NCBI GenBank assembly: GCA_949316235.1
Contig: OX438747.1
Location: 2,666,501-2,730,500, forward strand
Source: Oegoconia quadripuncta
Taxonomy: Eukaryota > Arthropoda > Insecta > Lepidoptera > Autostichidae
Direction of reading: 5' to 3'
Length of the DNA stretch: 64,000 bases
Shown here: positions 1 through 11,907 of the stretch, piece after piece
Position numbering within the stretch: the stretch's first letter is position 1
How the letters are laid out: the number at the start of each line of letters is the position of its first letter
The notes under the pieces: generated by a model
The model's input: only the letters and a program-made list of their open reading frames with translations
Told to the model about the DNA's origin: nothing
Database searches by the model: none
Translations under genes and position numbers: made by a program

Positions 1-223
1 GTGAAAGGAAGTGTAAATTAAAGTGCGTAACGGAGCTTTCGAGTTCCCACAAGAAGCCGCCAAAATCTTTTGTAAAGCATTCTGCCACTTTACTGAAGAA
101 TGACTTGACCGTGACTAGACTCTGTATACGCCAAGTATACGACGAATTACTTGTTTTGACTGAGACATACTTATAAACTGAAGAAATAAGAGAAATAAAA
201 TTTTTCACTCGAAACTGGCCGTA
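1..223 (+). repeat. SINE-C copy, cut by window edge
   Basis: The sequence from the GTGCGTAACGGAGC block through the CAAGTATACGACGAATTACTTG block recurs at 37395-37660, 40097-40358, 43055-43445 and 44387-44764. The better copies end in an A-rich tail, which suggests a retroposed short element. This copy ends in ATAAAA near 222. No RNA polymerase III boxes could be assigned with confidence. Confidence 0.6.
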
Positions 224-535
224 ATGTCCCTCGACAGTGAGGTTGACTGGTTGCCATCCTCAAAAATAAGAAGAAAGGCTTGATTATTTAGGTTCCAGAG
301 TTTCCATTGTGAAAATGTTCAGTCTGCATAATGAAAATCTTGTCACGGTTGGATCACTAAGTAGTGGTTTTATCACCATCTTGAGCTATTGTGGGTATCA
401 TGTTTGTTACGTATGTTTTAGAGAGTGCATAATAGTATTGACGTTACAGTCTATTGTATCAAATTCTTTTGTATGTCTTTTTGCCTCACTGTCCCAGTAA
501 GGAGAGTAATGTTTGAATGAATGTGTGAAGTGTAT

Positions 536-1075
536 GAATGTTTTTTTTTTTTTATATAAGAGGGCGGCAAACGAGCATGCGTGTCACCTGATGGAAAGCA
601 ATCACCGCCGCCCATGGACACCCGCAACACCAAAAGGGTCTGTGACCCTTGCGTTGCCGGCCTTTGAGGAAGGTGTAGGCTCGTTTCTTGAAGGTTCCAA
701 TGTCGTACTCGTTCGGGAATACCGCTGCCGGAAGTCCGTTCCACAGGGTGGACGTACGTGGTAGGAAGTTTCTTGAGAAACGTACAGTGGTAGACTTCCA
801 CTCATCCAGGTGATGTGGATGGAGTTTTAATTTTCGGTGAGAAGTGTAACGGTTAAATTGAGCAGCGGGTATTAGCTCGAACAGTTCTTCAGAGCACTGC
901 CCATGAAATATGCGATAGAGGATGACGCGACGTCTCTTCGCAACGCCAGGGGATCCAGTCGGTCAGTGAGACTCTCTTGGCCGACAATTCGGACTGCACG
1001 ACATGTTGACTTGTATGTTACCTCCTGTAGCGTAAAGGACTTGCTCGATTTTGAAGTGCAATGTATCATGCATTT
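536..1075 (-). pseudogene. LINE-A 3' end, reverse transcriptase C-terminal relic
   Basis: The - strand encodes, with breaks, the C-terminal tail of a non-LTR retrotransposon polymerase protein: a [14 protein letters not shown] block, then a run ending in [10 protein letters not shown] and a stop. The + strand poly-T at 541-553 is the element's poly-A tail. A second copy in the opposite orientation lies at 49755-50162. The relic is 5'-truncated and cannot be coding. Confidence 0.75.
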
Positions 1076-1396
1076 TATCTTGATCTCTAGAGTTTATGGT
1101 AAAAAATCCAATGGGCCCCCGCAAAATACAAAGCGGCGCCTGCTTCCAAACATCCCAGTAAATGGCTTGACGAATTTTGATGCCTAGTAGCCATAGCCTT
1201 TTAACCGACGAAAAACAACGGGTGTTATGTGTAAGACAGCGTTATGTGGTGTGTCCAGTCTTTGTCCATATGTATCTCAATAATATGTGGAGCAATTTGA
1301 GTACGTGAGTGAGTGAGTTGAGTGAGACTTTATAAGTCTTTAGATGTAATTTTGAAGTACTGACTGCAATTATTTTATTGAATTATTTATAATCGT

Positions 1397-1607
1397 AACT
1401 ACGAAAGTTTGGATGTTTGTTTGTCTGTTGCTGAATCACGGCGAAACGAATGAACGGATTTGGATGAAATTTGGTATATAGGTAGAATATAACCTGGATT
1501 AGACTTAGGACATTTTTTATCTCGATAAGTGAGTTGTTCTCGCGGGATAAACAAATTTCGGCGATAAGTTTATACCACGCAGGCTAAGCCGCGGGCGGAA
1601 AGCTAGT
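1397..1607 (+). repeat. Helitron-like or SINE-like 3' end repeat
   Basis: The stretch contains the phrase AACGGATTTGGATGAAATTTGG and finishes with a GC-rich stem and GCGGAAAGCTAGT. This tail is common in lepidopteran introns and resembles a Helitron terminus (hairpin followed by CTAG). Diverged relatives occur at 52975-53270 and, reversed, at 56008-56090. Family assignment is an inference. Confidence 0.4.
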
Positions 1608-2153
1608 ATTTAATAATGGTTTAACACCAATTATCAGAGACCAGCATGAAACTTAATTAAATGTATATTTCATAAGCAAAAGTTTTTAACCAGCAGTAAC
1701 AGAGCTGGTCAGGAAGATGAAGAGTTGATATTCATTGTCACTGGTGTGAAATAAGGAATGCATACTATTACATCGAGAGAGATTGTCACACTGTGCATCT
1801 GTCTTAGGCAGATGGTTAACTTAGCCGGGCAATATGGTGGAAATTTCTGCTCTAAAAAAAAACTGTTTGCTGCTCAGAGCTGGCTAGGTCGTGTTAGGTT
1901 CCTTGTACATCCTAAGGATGTAGCAGAAGGGCATCGCAGTAACCTATAAATGCAGAAAATATCCACCATATAAACTGCTAGGCATTCAATTGAGTAGCTA
2001 ATTTCCGCCTACTTAGATATCTAAAATGAATCGAACACCACAACGTACGGTCATAATTTAATTTTATTAGGGACACTAACAAAATAAATGAAAGGTACAT
2101 TAAAAGTTTAAAAGATTCACAATTATATTTCTCAACTGCCTCATGTTATTGCA
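1608..2153 (+). other. Intron sequence upstream of the NOC4L exon
   Basis: No coding exon is recognised here. The stretch ends in a clear splice acceptor (pyrimidine-rich run, then TTGCAG at 2148-2153) and is read as the 3' part of a NOC4L intron. The earlier NOC4L exons must lie to the left of the window. Confidence 0.6.
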
Positions 2154-5100
2154 GTGTCGAACGACCCGTACGTGATGGAGGAGACCAGCGCGGCGCGGTC
2201 GCGGGCGCTCGGCTCGTCGCTGTGGGAGGTGGCGGCGCTGCGGCGGCACTCGGCGCCCGCGCTCAGCGACGTGGCGGCCGCCGTGCTGCGGGCCTGGGAC
2301 ACGGCGCAGCCCCTCGCGCCCGTGCCCAGCGCCGACAGCGCGGTCAGTGTGTAGGGGGGAGGGGGGCGGGGGGAGGGGGGCGGCCGCCGTGCTGCGGGCC
2401 TGGGACACGGCGCAGCCCCTCGCGCCCGTGCCCAGCGCCGACAGCGCGGTCAGTGTGTAGGGGGGAGGGGGGCGGGGGGAGGGGGGCGGCCGCCGTGCTG
2501 CGGGCCTGGGACACGGCGCAGCCCCTCGCGCCCGTGCCCAGCGCCGACAGCGCGGTCAGTGTGTAGGGGGGAGGGGGGCGGGGGGAGGGGGGCGGCCGCC
2601 GTGCTGCGGGCCTGGGACACGGCGCAGCCCCTCGCGCCCGTGCCCAGCGCCGACAGCGCGGTCAGTGTGTAGGGGGGAGGGGGGCGGGGGGAGGGGGGCG
2701 GCCGCCGTGCTGCGGGCCTGGGACACGGCGCAGCCCCTCGCGCCCGTGCCCAGCGCCGACAGCGCGGTCAGTGTGTAGGGGGGAGGGGGGAGGGGGGCGG
2801 CCGCCGTGCTGCGGGCCTGGGACACGGCGCAGCCCCTCGCGCCCGTGCCCAGCGCCGACAGCGCGGTCAGTGTGTAGGGGGGAGGGGGGAGGGGGGCGGC
2901 CGCCGTGCTGCGGGCCTGGGACACGGCGCAGCCCCTCGCGCCCGTGCCCAGCGCCGACAGCGCGGTCAGTGTGTAGGGGGGAGGGGGGAGGGGGGCGGCC
3001 GCCGTGCTGCGGGCCTGGGACACGGCGCAGCCCCTCGCGCCCGTGCCCAGCGCCGACAGCGCGGTCAGTGTGTAGGGGGGAGGGGGGAGGGGGGCGGCCG
3101 CCGTGCTGCGGGCCTGGGACACGGCGCAGCCCCTCGCGCCCGTGCCCAGCGCCGACAGCGCGGTCAGTGTGTAGGGGGGAGGGGGGAGGGGGGCGGCCGC
3201 CGTGCTGCGGGCCTGGGACACGGCGCAGCCCCTCGCGCCCGTGCCCAGCGCCGACAGCGCGGTCAGTGTGTAGGGGGGAGGGGGGAGGGGGGCGGCCGCC
3301 GTGCTGCGGGCCTGGGACACGGCGCAGCCCCTCGCGCCCGTGCCCAGCGCCGACAGCGCGGTCAGTGTGTAGGGGGGAGGGGGGAGGGGGGCGGCCGCCG
3401 TGCTGCGGGCCTGGGACACGGCGCAGCCCCTCGCGCCCGTGCCCAGCGCCGACAGCGCGGTCAGTGTGTAGGGGGGAGGGGGGAGGGGGGCGGCCGCCGT
3501 GCTGCGGGCCTGGGACACGGCGCAGCCCCTCGCGCCCGTGCCCAGCGCCGACAGCGCGGTCAGTGTGTAGGGGGGAGGGGGGAGGGGGGCGGCCGCCGTG
3601 CTGCGGGCCTGGGACACGGCGCAGCCCCTCGCGCCCGTGCCCAGCGCCGACAGCGCGGTCAGTGTGTAGGGGGGAGGGGGGAGGGGGGCGGCCGCCGTGC
3701 TGCGGGCCTGGGACACGGCGCAGCCCCTCGCGCCCGTGCCCAGCGCCGACAGCGCGGTCAGTGTGTAGGGGGGAGGGGGGAGGGGGGCGGCCGCCGTGCT
3801 GCGGGCCTGGGACACGGCGCAGCCCCTCGCGCCCGTGCCCAGCGCCGACAGCGCGGTCAGTGTGTAGGGGGGAGGGGGGAGGGGGGCGGCCGCCGTGCTG
3901 CGGGCCTGGGACACGGCGCAGCCCCTCGCGCCCGTGCCCAGCGCCGACAGCGCGGTCAGTGTGTAGGGGGGAGGGGGGAGGGGGGCGGCCGCCGTGCTGC
4001 GGGCCTGGGACACGGCGCAGCCCCTCGCGCCCGTGCCCAGCGCCGACAGCGCGGTCAGTGTGTAGGGGGGAGGGGGGAGGGGGGCGGCCGCCGTGCTGCG
4101 GGCCTGGGACACGGCGCAGCCCCTCGCGCCCGTGCCCAGCGCCGACAGCGCGGTCAGTGTGTAGGGGGGAGGGGGGAGGGGGGCGGCCGCCGTGCTGCGG
4201 GCCTGGGACACGGCGCAGCCCCTCGCGCCCGTGCCCAGCGCCGACAGCGCGGTCAGTGTGTAGGGGGGAGGGGGGAGGGGGGCGGCCGCCGTGCTGCGGG
4301 CCTGGGACACGGCGCAGCCCCTCGCGCCCGTGCCCAGCGCCGACAGCGCGGTCAGTGTGTAGGGGGGGAGGGGGGCGGCCGCCGTGCTGCGGGCCTGGGA
4401 CACGGCGCAGCCCCTCGCGCCCGTGCCCAGCGCCGACAGCGCGGTCAGTGTGTAGGGGGGAGGGGGGGCGGGGGGGGGGCCGCCGTGCTGCGGGCCTGGG
4501 ACACGGCGCAGATTTCAATTCAATTTGTATTTTGTGGCTAAAATCCGGCAAAACAAACGCCTACAATTCGTTTTATTTTGACAGTTTATTCAATGCTTTT
4601 TTTAATTAGGTTTGAGGCGAAGGAATCTAACCCATTCAGCTTTGTCTTAAGAAAATAGGTTTGTTTTCTAAAACTTAAATACATGGATATATATTAATGA
4701 TTTTACAAGGTGTGGCTTCGGATGCTCGCTGCAGCCTGTGGCGGCAAAGATACTCTCTTGCGTCGTTCCTCCCGCTCAGGGAGTCTCTTCCTCCTGGACA
4801 CGATTTGCCATGGCCAACCTGGAAATCCTTAAATCGGCTTCGAACTCAGGTTGGCCGCAGCAAAGATAATCTGTGCAGGTGGGGCTTCTCCGATGGCGGG
4901 AGTGATCGATGCGAGTGCGGAGTCTCCCCACAGACAATGGCTCACGTATTGTCCTGCCCCGCGTGTCCTGACAGCTGCACCTATGACGACCTCCTTAACG
5001 CCACAGACAGTGCTGTTAGAGTGGCTAAGTTCTGGTCCAATAAAATTTGAAACTTGCCTCGACACGAAAAGAAGAAGAAGAATGATTTTTATGAAAAAAT

Positions 5101-5401
5101 CGTGATATATGTATATCCTCGCACCCTGTTTCCTATAAGCATTGAGTTTCTCGCACACTCTCCGCTTCCGAGAAAATAATTTATGATTCCATTTATTAGA
5201 AACTTTTACTTTGCGTTATTTTTAGAGCACAGAATAGTTGTTGTATAAAACTGTTTGTTAACCTGTAACATCTCTTCGCAGATGTTCGACGCTGAACTAA
5301 AGAAGAGGTTCAAATCAATAGAGATGAACTTCGTGCGACCCCAAGGCATGACGCTGCCGTCGGGCGAGCGGCTCCTCCAATACTGGGAGCTGATGGCTTG
5401 A
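2154..5401 (+). CDS. NOC4L: NOC4L, nucleolar complex protein 4, C-terminal two exons
   Basis: NOC4 partners NOP14 in the nucleolus during assembly and export of the small ribosomal subunit. Two exons are seen: 2154-2342 (63 codons, opening VSNDPYVMEE) and 5282-5401 (39 codons plus TGA, opening MFDAELKKRF and ending YWELMA). Family C-termini carry a DPY..EE..ARS.ALxSSLWE block, then a region of low conservation, then an IFERDLKKK-like block; both conserved blocks occur in that order. Splicing is phase 0: acceptor TTGCAG at 2153, donor GTCAGT at 2343, acceptor TTCGCAG at 5281. The first exon is very GC-rich, unlike its surroundings, and its last 72 bases begin the tandem array that fills the intron. 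Only the C-terminal 102 residues are in the window. The weakest point is which copy of the replicated donor is used, since all others would add an in-frame stop. Confidence 0.85.
2343..4511 (+). repeat. Tandem array of exon tail plus splice donor (22 donors)
   Basis: The repeated unit is the last 72 bases of the NOC4L exon (from 2271) plus the first 27-34 bases of the intron. Copies of the donor sequence GCG/GTCAGTGTG place GT at 2343, 2449, 2555, 2661 and 2767 (106 bp steps), then every 99 bp from 2866 to 4351 (16 steps), then 4444 (93 bp step). A last partial unit breaks off at 4511 inside GGCGCAG. The shorter unit has lost 7 bases of a G/C run. Copies otherwise look identical by eye. Each carries a NotI site (GCGGCCGC), GTG TAG just after the donor, and G runs of about six. 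The copy number could be wrong if the assembly mis-sized the array. Confidence 0.95.
4697..5050 (+). pseudogene. Non-LTR retrotransposon polymerase C-terminal fragment
   Basis: A 117-residue open frame contains LNRLRTQVGRSKDNLCRWGF followed by CECG....TMAHVLSCP. This is the cysteine/histidine tail typical of insect non-LTR reverse transcriptase proteins. It has no upstream polymerase domain and sits in the NOC4L intron, so it is read as a 5'-truncated insertion. The frame is uninterrupted, which suggests it is not very old. Confidence 0.7.
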
Positions 5402-6404
5402 GCCCTGCCCTAGCAGGCGACGGTATAGGAGGCTGGCGCGAATTTACAGCAAAACCATCTTATCATCATCACGGCCTATTATAGTCCGTTGAGGAAAGGA
5501 AGAAGAGTGGTATTGTACATTTACAGGATTATACATCACTAACAGCCGAACTCATAGAGTTTACAATTGTCTTTGATAATGTTTAGTGGACTATATGTTC
5601 GAAAAACGGAAAGGGTTGGTTTAATTTAAACGAGACGCGAACACTGATCAGGAATTAGTTGTATGAAGGCTACTCACCGTGGTGCTTTAGCAGTCCACCG
5701 AAAATCTCGACAAAGTGGTGGCTCTCTCTTTGAGGGCAGCTGGAGTTACCTCGAGATTGTGTGGGTTCGAAGCCAGGGTTGAGAAGCCTTCAGCAGGGAA
5801 TTCGTGACGTAAAGGTTGTAAAAATGAAAATCTAAAAATAACGAGAGCGTGATGGTGACGCCGCCCATTCACACACGATTCTTGGACAGTCTTACAATGA
5901 ACTTACATAGGGTTAACGTATAGACGAGTGTACAAAATCGTAATTCATCGAGTTAAAATCCATATTATCTCCGTCGTGATCAGATTGCCAGCTGCTAAAA
6001 TTTTCAAAGGCATTATTGGTGATCTAACCATCGTGTAAGTTTATTGTAAGAGCCGATTTTCATCTGCGATTTCAATACGAGCTATATGGTTATGAGCCTG
6101 TAATTGGTAGGATATTGAAGAAAAAACATTTCTGACAGACTTGTAACAGTGCTTTAGATGTAGCTTAACGATTTAAAAAAACACTGAGGAACTAAACACA
6201 ATAATCATACAAGTATACAAAGCAACTGTGTTAAGAAAACCTTAATTAGAAAAGTTAAAAGTGCCTACAAGCAGTACCTTAAAAAAAATGTCAAATTTGA
6301 CTATTTAATTGGACTTTTACTTAACCAGTTGGAAGCGGCTTCCATCCAGCAAGTTAGCCGCCTTATTACGTCATGCGTTCCACTTGCTGATGGGTGGTTC
6401 CACT
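5402..6404 (+). other. NOC4L 3' flank, no gene seen
   Basis: This should hold the NOC4L 3' untranslated region. No canonical AATAAA with clear context was picked out just after the stop codon. No exon, tRNA or repeat copy was recognised here. Confidence 0.5.
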
Positions 6405-6629
6405 TTAAAACTTATGATTCACCGCCCACCAATCCCACAAGCTACATAAGTCCATCAACTTATTAATGCGCTGGGCTATGTCCGTGGCTCTCGTTTTTCT
6501 ATGGATCACACCATTCCTGATTCGGTCTCGTAATGAAACACCGAGCATCGCCCTCTCGCTGTAACCTTGAGCTTTCGTATGAAGTCCATAGAGACCACAG
6601 TCATCATTGGTATCACATTGATTATACAT
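6405..6629 (-). pseudogene. RTE-type LINE relic
   Basis: The - strand frame holds ERAMLGVSLRDRIRNGVIH followed by TDIAQRI. This is a recognisable segment from the region between the polymerase core and the C-terminus of RTE-type endonuclease/reverse transcriptase proteins that are abundant in Lepidoptera. The fragment is short, its ends decay, and it has no neighbouring domains. Confidence 0.65.
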
Positions 6630-6818
6630 ATTTTTTAAGTAATTTCGTTGTTGGATGCATTTTTAGAAATTATGTAAATATATATTGACAACTAATTTAT
6701 CACTTCACACTACTTTCGAATTATAATGTTATGTATAATTTTCAAAATTAGATCTAGTTTCGAATGAGTATGAGGCATCTTCACAATGGGGCATATGGTC
6801 CTTTGGATTCCCGTGGCA

Positions 6819-7007
6819 AAGAACTTGGAGGCTTGTCACTACTTTTTCCACCAGATTAATCGATTAACTAAAGTTCTGAACGAAGTGACAGTGCTAAAAT
6901 GTCATGTTGTATGCTAGTAATCAATGAAGGAAAAATTTTGTTGAAAACGTGCGCCAAGTAAATCGATTAATCTGGTGGAAAAAGTAGTGACAAGCCTCCA
7001 AGTTCTT
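6819..7007. mobile_element. MITE with 47 bp terminal inverted repeats
   Basis: The segment 6819-6865 is matched in reverse complement by 6961-7007 (AAGAACTTGGAGGCTTGTCA at the outer end). About 95 bp of non-coding sequence lies between. No obvious target-site duplication was found. Confidence 0.75.
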
Positions 7008-7107
7008 ATGTTTATGTTATGTTTTCAAGAGATTACTCCTCATTCACAAAGCTGACTGCCCAGAGAACAAGCAAGAGACTTATATTATCACTAGATAGCC
7101 CTATAAT

Positions 7108-7890
7108 GGTGTCGATTCTGGAGTGGCCTCTAAAATTTAAATTTAGAGTGCTCTAAACCGATTTCCTATTCTACGTCGCATCTCTAAAATTTTGACGTTT
7201 ATAAAAATTGAAGTTTACTCTAAATCAATTCAATTTAGGTTTTAGAGATCAAAACCTATTCCAGAACGCCATCTAAGACATATTATTAGCGAAATTTTGT
7301 CGCCATCTAAAATGTCACGTTTAAAATTAGAAAGCCCAAAAAGTGTGAACTTTATATAAAAGTCTTTTATAGGAGTACAAAAGACTTTCCTAATATGTTT
7401 TATTTTGAATTTAAGGCCGCGGTGAAAAATAATGCCTAACCTATAATTTTTTTTAAGGTAATACTAAATTCTAGTAGGTAACTATATATTTGTAATCTCC
7501 ATATATGATTGTAAATGTAAAACCTAAAATTATTTTGATTTTTTGAAGAGATTGAAGAGATTTTTTTTTAAAGAACGTTGCCATTTTCCCGTAATCGACA
7601 AAGAAACGTAATTAGCGACAAAGAAAAGTAAAGCCAACTTAAATTATAAAATGCGGTAAAGAATTTCATACATCATCGATAAATAAAACATTTAAGAAAC
7701 CTGTTCCGTGGTAAAGATATCTGATTTTGACTATGGCAATACAGTACATCAGTTCAATTTAGGCGTCCGTAAACCATCTCTAAATTTAGCGATAAGCTAA
7801 ATAAAAAATAGCACATTTTAGGAAATGCATTTAAAGTTAGAGATTTTTAGATTTAGAGTAGTTTAGCGACTGCACGCCAGAATCGAGACC
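7108..7890. mobile_element. Large MITE, TGGTGTCGATTC-type ends
   Basis: The left end GGTGTCGATTCTGG is answered by CCAGAATCGAGACC at the right. The interior is AT-rich and made of shuffled copies of a CTCTAAATTTAGAG-like motif, with no open frame. The ends resemble those of MITE-T (8894-9027, 25248-25392, 27778-27922), so these may belong to one superfamily. Confidence 0.55.
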
Positions 7891-8334
7891 AAAATCCTCC
7901 GAGGATGCTATTTTGTAATAACTAGTGACAGGACTTTCATATTATGTCGCCTTTTTTGTGTGCTCGTAATCAAAACATGTGCCAGAGAATCGACACCAAT
8001 ATTGGTTTGCCCCGGTGTAAGAAACGCGGCTAGTGTGGGTGAATGGTAACTGTATAGAATATACCTAATTTAAAATGTTATAAACTCCAATATTTTACTA
8101 ATATCAGTAGGATTGTGTGATCGATGAATCCAGATTGTCCAATCCTACATGCAATAAAATAACTTATCCATTAAAGTTTTAAGTGTCATTGGGATTTTGT
8201 CGCTGGTCGAATTTAATATTCTGGTGTTTAAAATGGTTTATAGAATAGCTTAGTATCTAAATGCATCTCTGTCACGATGCACGCGCAGGCGCGTAGAAGT
8301 TTTATATTATCCTCAGACCAAGAAAAAGTAAGTA

Positions 8335-8545
8335 ACTACGTGTTTGGTGAAGTGGTTACAAACTCTCACAGCTATAACAAAAGGTCGCGGGTGCTGATTC
8401 CCCTTGCGTCATATGTTTATATGATGAATACGGACACGTGTGCCCGAGTTATGGATGTTTTCATTAAATATTTACAAGAAATGTATTTGTGGTATTTATA
8501 ATACAAGCTTAATTAGCATGGTACTAGATGGCCCGAGTCGCCTGT
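8335..8545 (+). repeat. SINE-B copy, old
   Basis: A diverged tRNA-like head (GTGAAGTGGTTACAAACTC, then a degenerate B box) is followed by the family body: ATGATGAATACGGACACGTG, CCGAGTTATGGATG and GTACTAGATGGC. The same body follows better-preserved tRNA-like heads at 55727-55985 and elsewhere. Confidence 0.6.
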
Positions 8546-8893
8546 AAGCGAGTTTTTAGGTGTGTTTTTTTTTAATTAGTTTTTCTTGGTTTGTGATAAA
8601 ATCCATAATGTATTCCGCTCTTTTTTATATTATGACAGATTAGGAAGAGCGAATTTTGTCTCTCGCTTTTGAATATGCACATAATTCGCATATACAACGA
8701 GTGGATTATCCATTATTTGGCGTAGACAAATTTCAATTTTATCGCGTTCCATTTATTTTAAAAGTCGCCGTTTATCGTCACTCAAGCTCTTAAACATATT
8801 CTGCGTATAATGGATAAGATTTTACTTTTTCATGAAACCACCTTTTGAATGGTTCAAAAATACGAGAGAATTAAATTACATTATAAAAACATT

Positions 8894-9027
8894 GGTGTCG
8901 ATTCGGATGTACGCCAACTAAAACTAGTTTTAAAGTATTACTATCCCTTTTTCCCTGGAACAATACGATGCGACGGCTCACTCCAAAACTGGTTTTAGTT
9001 TAGTTGGTGTACATACGAATCGACACC
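8894..9027. mobile_element. MITE-T copy 1
   Basis: Ends are GGTGTCGATTCGG and CGAATCGACACC. The body contains ACCAACTAAA and TTTTAGTTTAGTTGGTGT as an extended inverted repeat around a short centre. Two further copies lie at 25248-25392 and 27778-27922. Confidence 0.75.
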
Positions 9028-11907
9028 ATTTTAATGTTCAGTATCATTTATATTGGTAATCGATAAAGAACGTTACAAAACAAGTTAAAACTATCGATTA
9101 CTAATGAATAGAGTTACTTTTTACAGAACTTATAACTGGACTAACCTGTTAGTCCTTTTTATGTGATAATAAAAATAAAGCTGACCCAGCTTCAAAATGG
9201 ATCCTTTGTAGGCACGTAATGTGAACAGCACCATAGGACATGTTAAGTATTTTTGCACGCGTTATATTCTCATATATATTATGTAAATATGCTACATTTT
9301 AAGAAACGTTTTTTTGTTAATGTTCCTAGTTCCTGTGAAAGTATTGTTTTGAATTCACGTAATCAGATTGGATGAAAATCGTTATAGTCCAGTGATGTTA
9401 TAAGATGAGGATTGGGGACCAATTTCTGGATGGCTGGGCGTTTGCATATTTTTTTTTTTACTCATGTAGCCAAAAACAAAAGACCGTCTACTGTTTGTGG
9501 CTACAATGGATCACGTAGGGATCGTAGTTTGTAAGGTTTCGAAATGTTGTTAAAAATAAACAAATTATATAACGTATGTATATACTAATGAATTGACTCG
9601 AATTATATGTTTAGATTCTTGCTTGGGTGAATATTTAAATAACAAATTTTGGACGAGATATGTGACACCTTTTTTTTTCTTGTTTTGGTGTTAATTTGGG
9701 TCACAACCTAAACTCGTATCAAATTATCGAAGCGCATGCGAAACACGTCTCGTTTTGGAATCCGAATAATCGTAATTTTGACAGTTCTGAGTTGATTGAC
9801 ATTGGATAGTATATTGAGTTACGTCCCGTTTTGACGTTAGCAAAATGTTCTTAAATATTTTCCTTATATTCCCCAAGCAAGAATCTAAACAAGTTGTGTT
9901 AGTTTAGAACATCCAACGTACAAATTCTAGGTTATTCTTAAATTGGTCCTCTGATCCTATGTGATATATGTTAGATACAATATCGACATATTCATAACAA
10001 TGTGTTGATATTGTATCCACATTGAACACATTGTCGTATTTGTTTGAAATTATAAGTTTTTATAAAATTTTAATACACTTTGCACTATAATGTTAGATTA
10101 AATATCTGTATAGACGTAATTATTATGTAATTATGGTTACTGTTTTTATTAATTCGAAAGAGAACTAAATACATTTACAATGATTTAATTTCGTACAATA
10201 CATTGTTTTGTATCGATAGAAATGGTTAAAATTGAAAATTTATGTAGTACTAACCTTTATAAGCAACATATTGAGAAGAACTAAATTTAAATTTTATATA
10301 AATATGAAAAGAGAGAGGCGTGGTCATTATTCCATCGACAAGAATATACCTCTTAAAAATGAAAAAAAAAACATGGTGCATCCGGCAGGTTAGGCATATC
10401 TGCGATATAACTGACACATGTTTTAATCAAGATTGTTTAAATGTTTCGCCATTTCTATAGATAGAAACATATAGTAACTTACTATATTGTGAGTCTGTGA
10501 TCGCGAAAAGAGACTGCTTTCACCTTGGATTGAATTTAGTTGGTACCTTCTTATAATAAAAATTAGATAATGTATAAATTGTATATTAGATTCACGGCCC
10601 GGCGATTCTTTAGTTTCATCACGGTTTTGCGTCTTGGTTTTGCACGAATTTCATTTACAATTATATAATTATCTATAAAAGTGACACTTTTGCTTCATGA
10701 TACTTAGTAAAGTTTGATACCAGCCAGAAAATATACAGTGCAATTGTTTTTTATTTTTTAATATTTTTATGTGAAAGCAGACTCTGAATATAAACTTTAT
10801 GATATAACAAACGGAATTGATAGTTGATCGTTAGATTCCTCCTATTGTACAACTAACGTCTTCTGTTGCTTCATTAACACTTGGGAGCAGGCGCGGGTGA
10901 CCGACAAATCTTCATAGTAAAAAAAGTTTACTAAACACCGATTTAAAAGACGCGGTTCATGCTTCAGTGTGATAAGTGGATTCTTTTGCCCTTTGCCCTG
11001 TCTAACGGTAAGTTTTTAATGTTAAAATTAATAATCACACCTCTTAAATACGATTTTCTGTTGCGTAATAATTTTGGTCCTACTATGCAAATAAACTAAA
11101 CCGTTGTGCATAAAAAAAAAAACTAGATTTGGGTTGTTATTGTAGGAAGTTTGGTGAATTGTTGCACAGAACAGGGCTCTGCGAGCATACCGCGTCTTAA
11201 TAATTTCGATGAAAAGATTGTCTCACGAATATGAAGTACCGCAAAATGTCGAATCGAATTACCTTTTAACGCTCCCACCGTCTTACAGGAATAATCAAAT
11301 AATATTGTTACAAGGTGCCTTTACATCTGTTTTCTATTGACATTTAAAGAAATGGTAGTGATCAAGAATATATATATATACCTACTAAAATATGTTGGTA
11401 GCATAACTCGTCGACATAATTTGCTAATATAGATTTTGTTAAAATGTTAGTGACAATCGTGATTAGTGATTTTAAAGAAATGTTACCTAGTACCAATGAT
11501 GGCACGTTCATATGTATTATACAATTAGGTAGCATATCATGTCGACATAACTTTTTAAGCTAGATCTGAATGCACCATTAACACCCACGCCTGCGCATTT
11601 GTTCCCTGTTTCCATTCCAGTCCTCCCACTTACCCGTAGATAAGTATAGTAGGCTAAGAGATTATTTTTGTTAATGTAGGAAATGTTTAATGCCCCTGAA
11701 TTGTGCTAATCAGGATTATGACAGCAACGCCATATTTATTTAACTTTATTGTTATTTTTTTAAATTTTGTTATTGGAACCTCGCAGTAAAGGGTGCGGCT
11801 GTAATTCTGTGATTTGTACATAACATAATAACGAGTGGCTTGTTTTGGCACGGAACACAGAATAGCGTAGTTTGGCGCTAGTTCGCCCTCATCTTCACTT
11901 AACATCA
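9028..11907. other. AT-rich stretch without a recognised gene
   Basis: Both strands were scanned for exons, tRNA-like and repeat motifs. Nothing was recognised apart from short homopolymer and AT runs and one isolated ATG-to-donor candidate at 10959-11007, which is not supported by any neighbouring exon. Confidence 0.5.

Noticed and set aside
2271..4511. CRISPR-like regular spacing
   Set aside because: The whole unit repeats with no unique spacers, there are no cas genes, and the setting is a eukaryotic intron.
2556..4609. Very long repetitive open frames (over 600 codons) on both strands across the NOC4L array
   Set aside because: The main repeat unit is 99 bp, a multiple of three, so any frame lacking a stop in one unit stays open through the array. 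The peptides are low-complexity repeats with no independent support.
10959..11007. A possible first exon: ATG, 16 codons and a strong donor GTAAGT on the + strand
   Set aside because: No in-phase second exon was recognised within several kb, and a 49 bp exon can arise by chance in AT-rich DNA.
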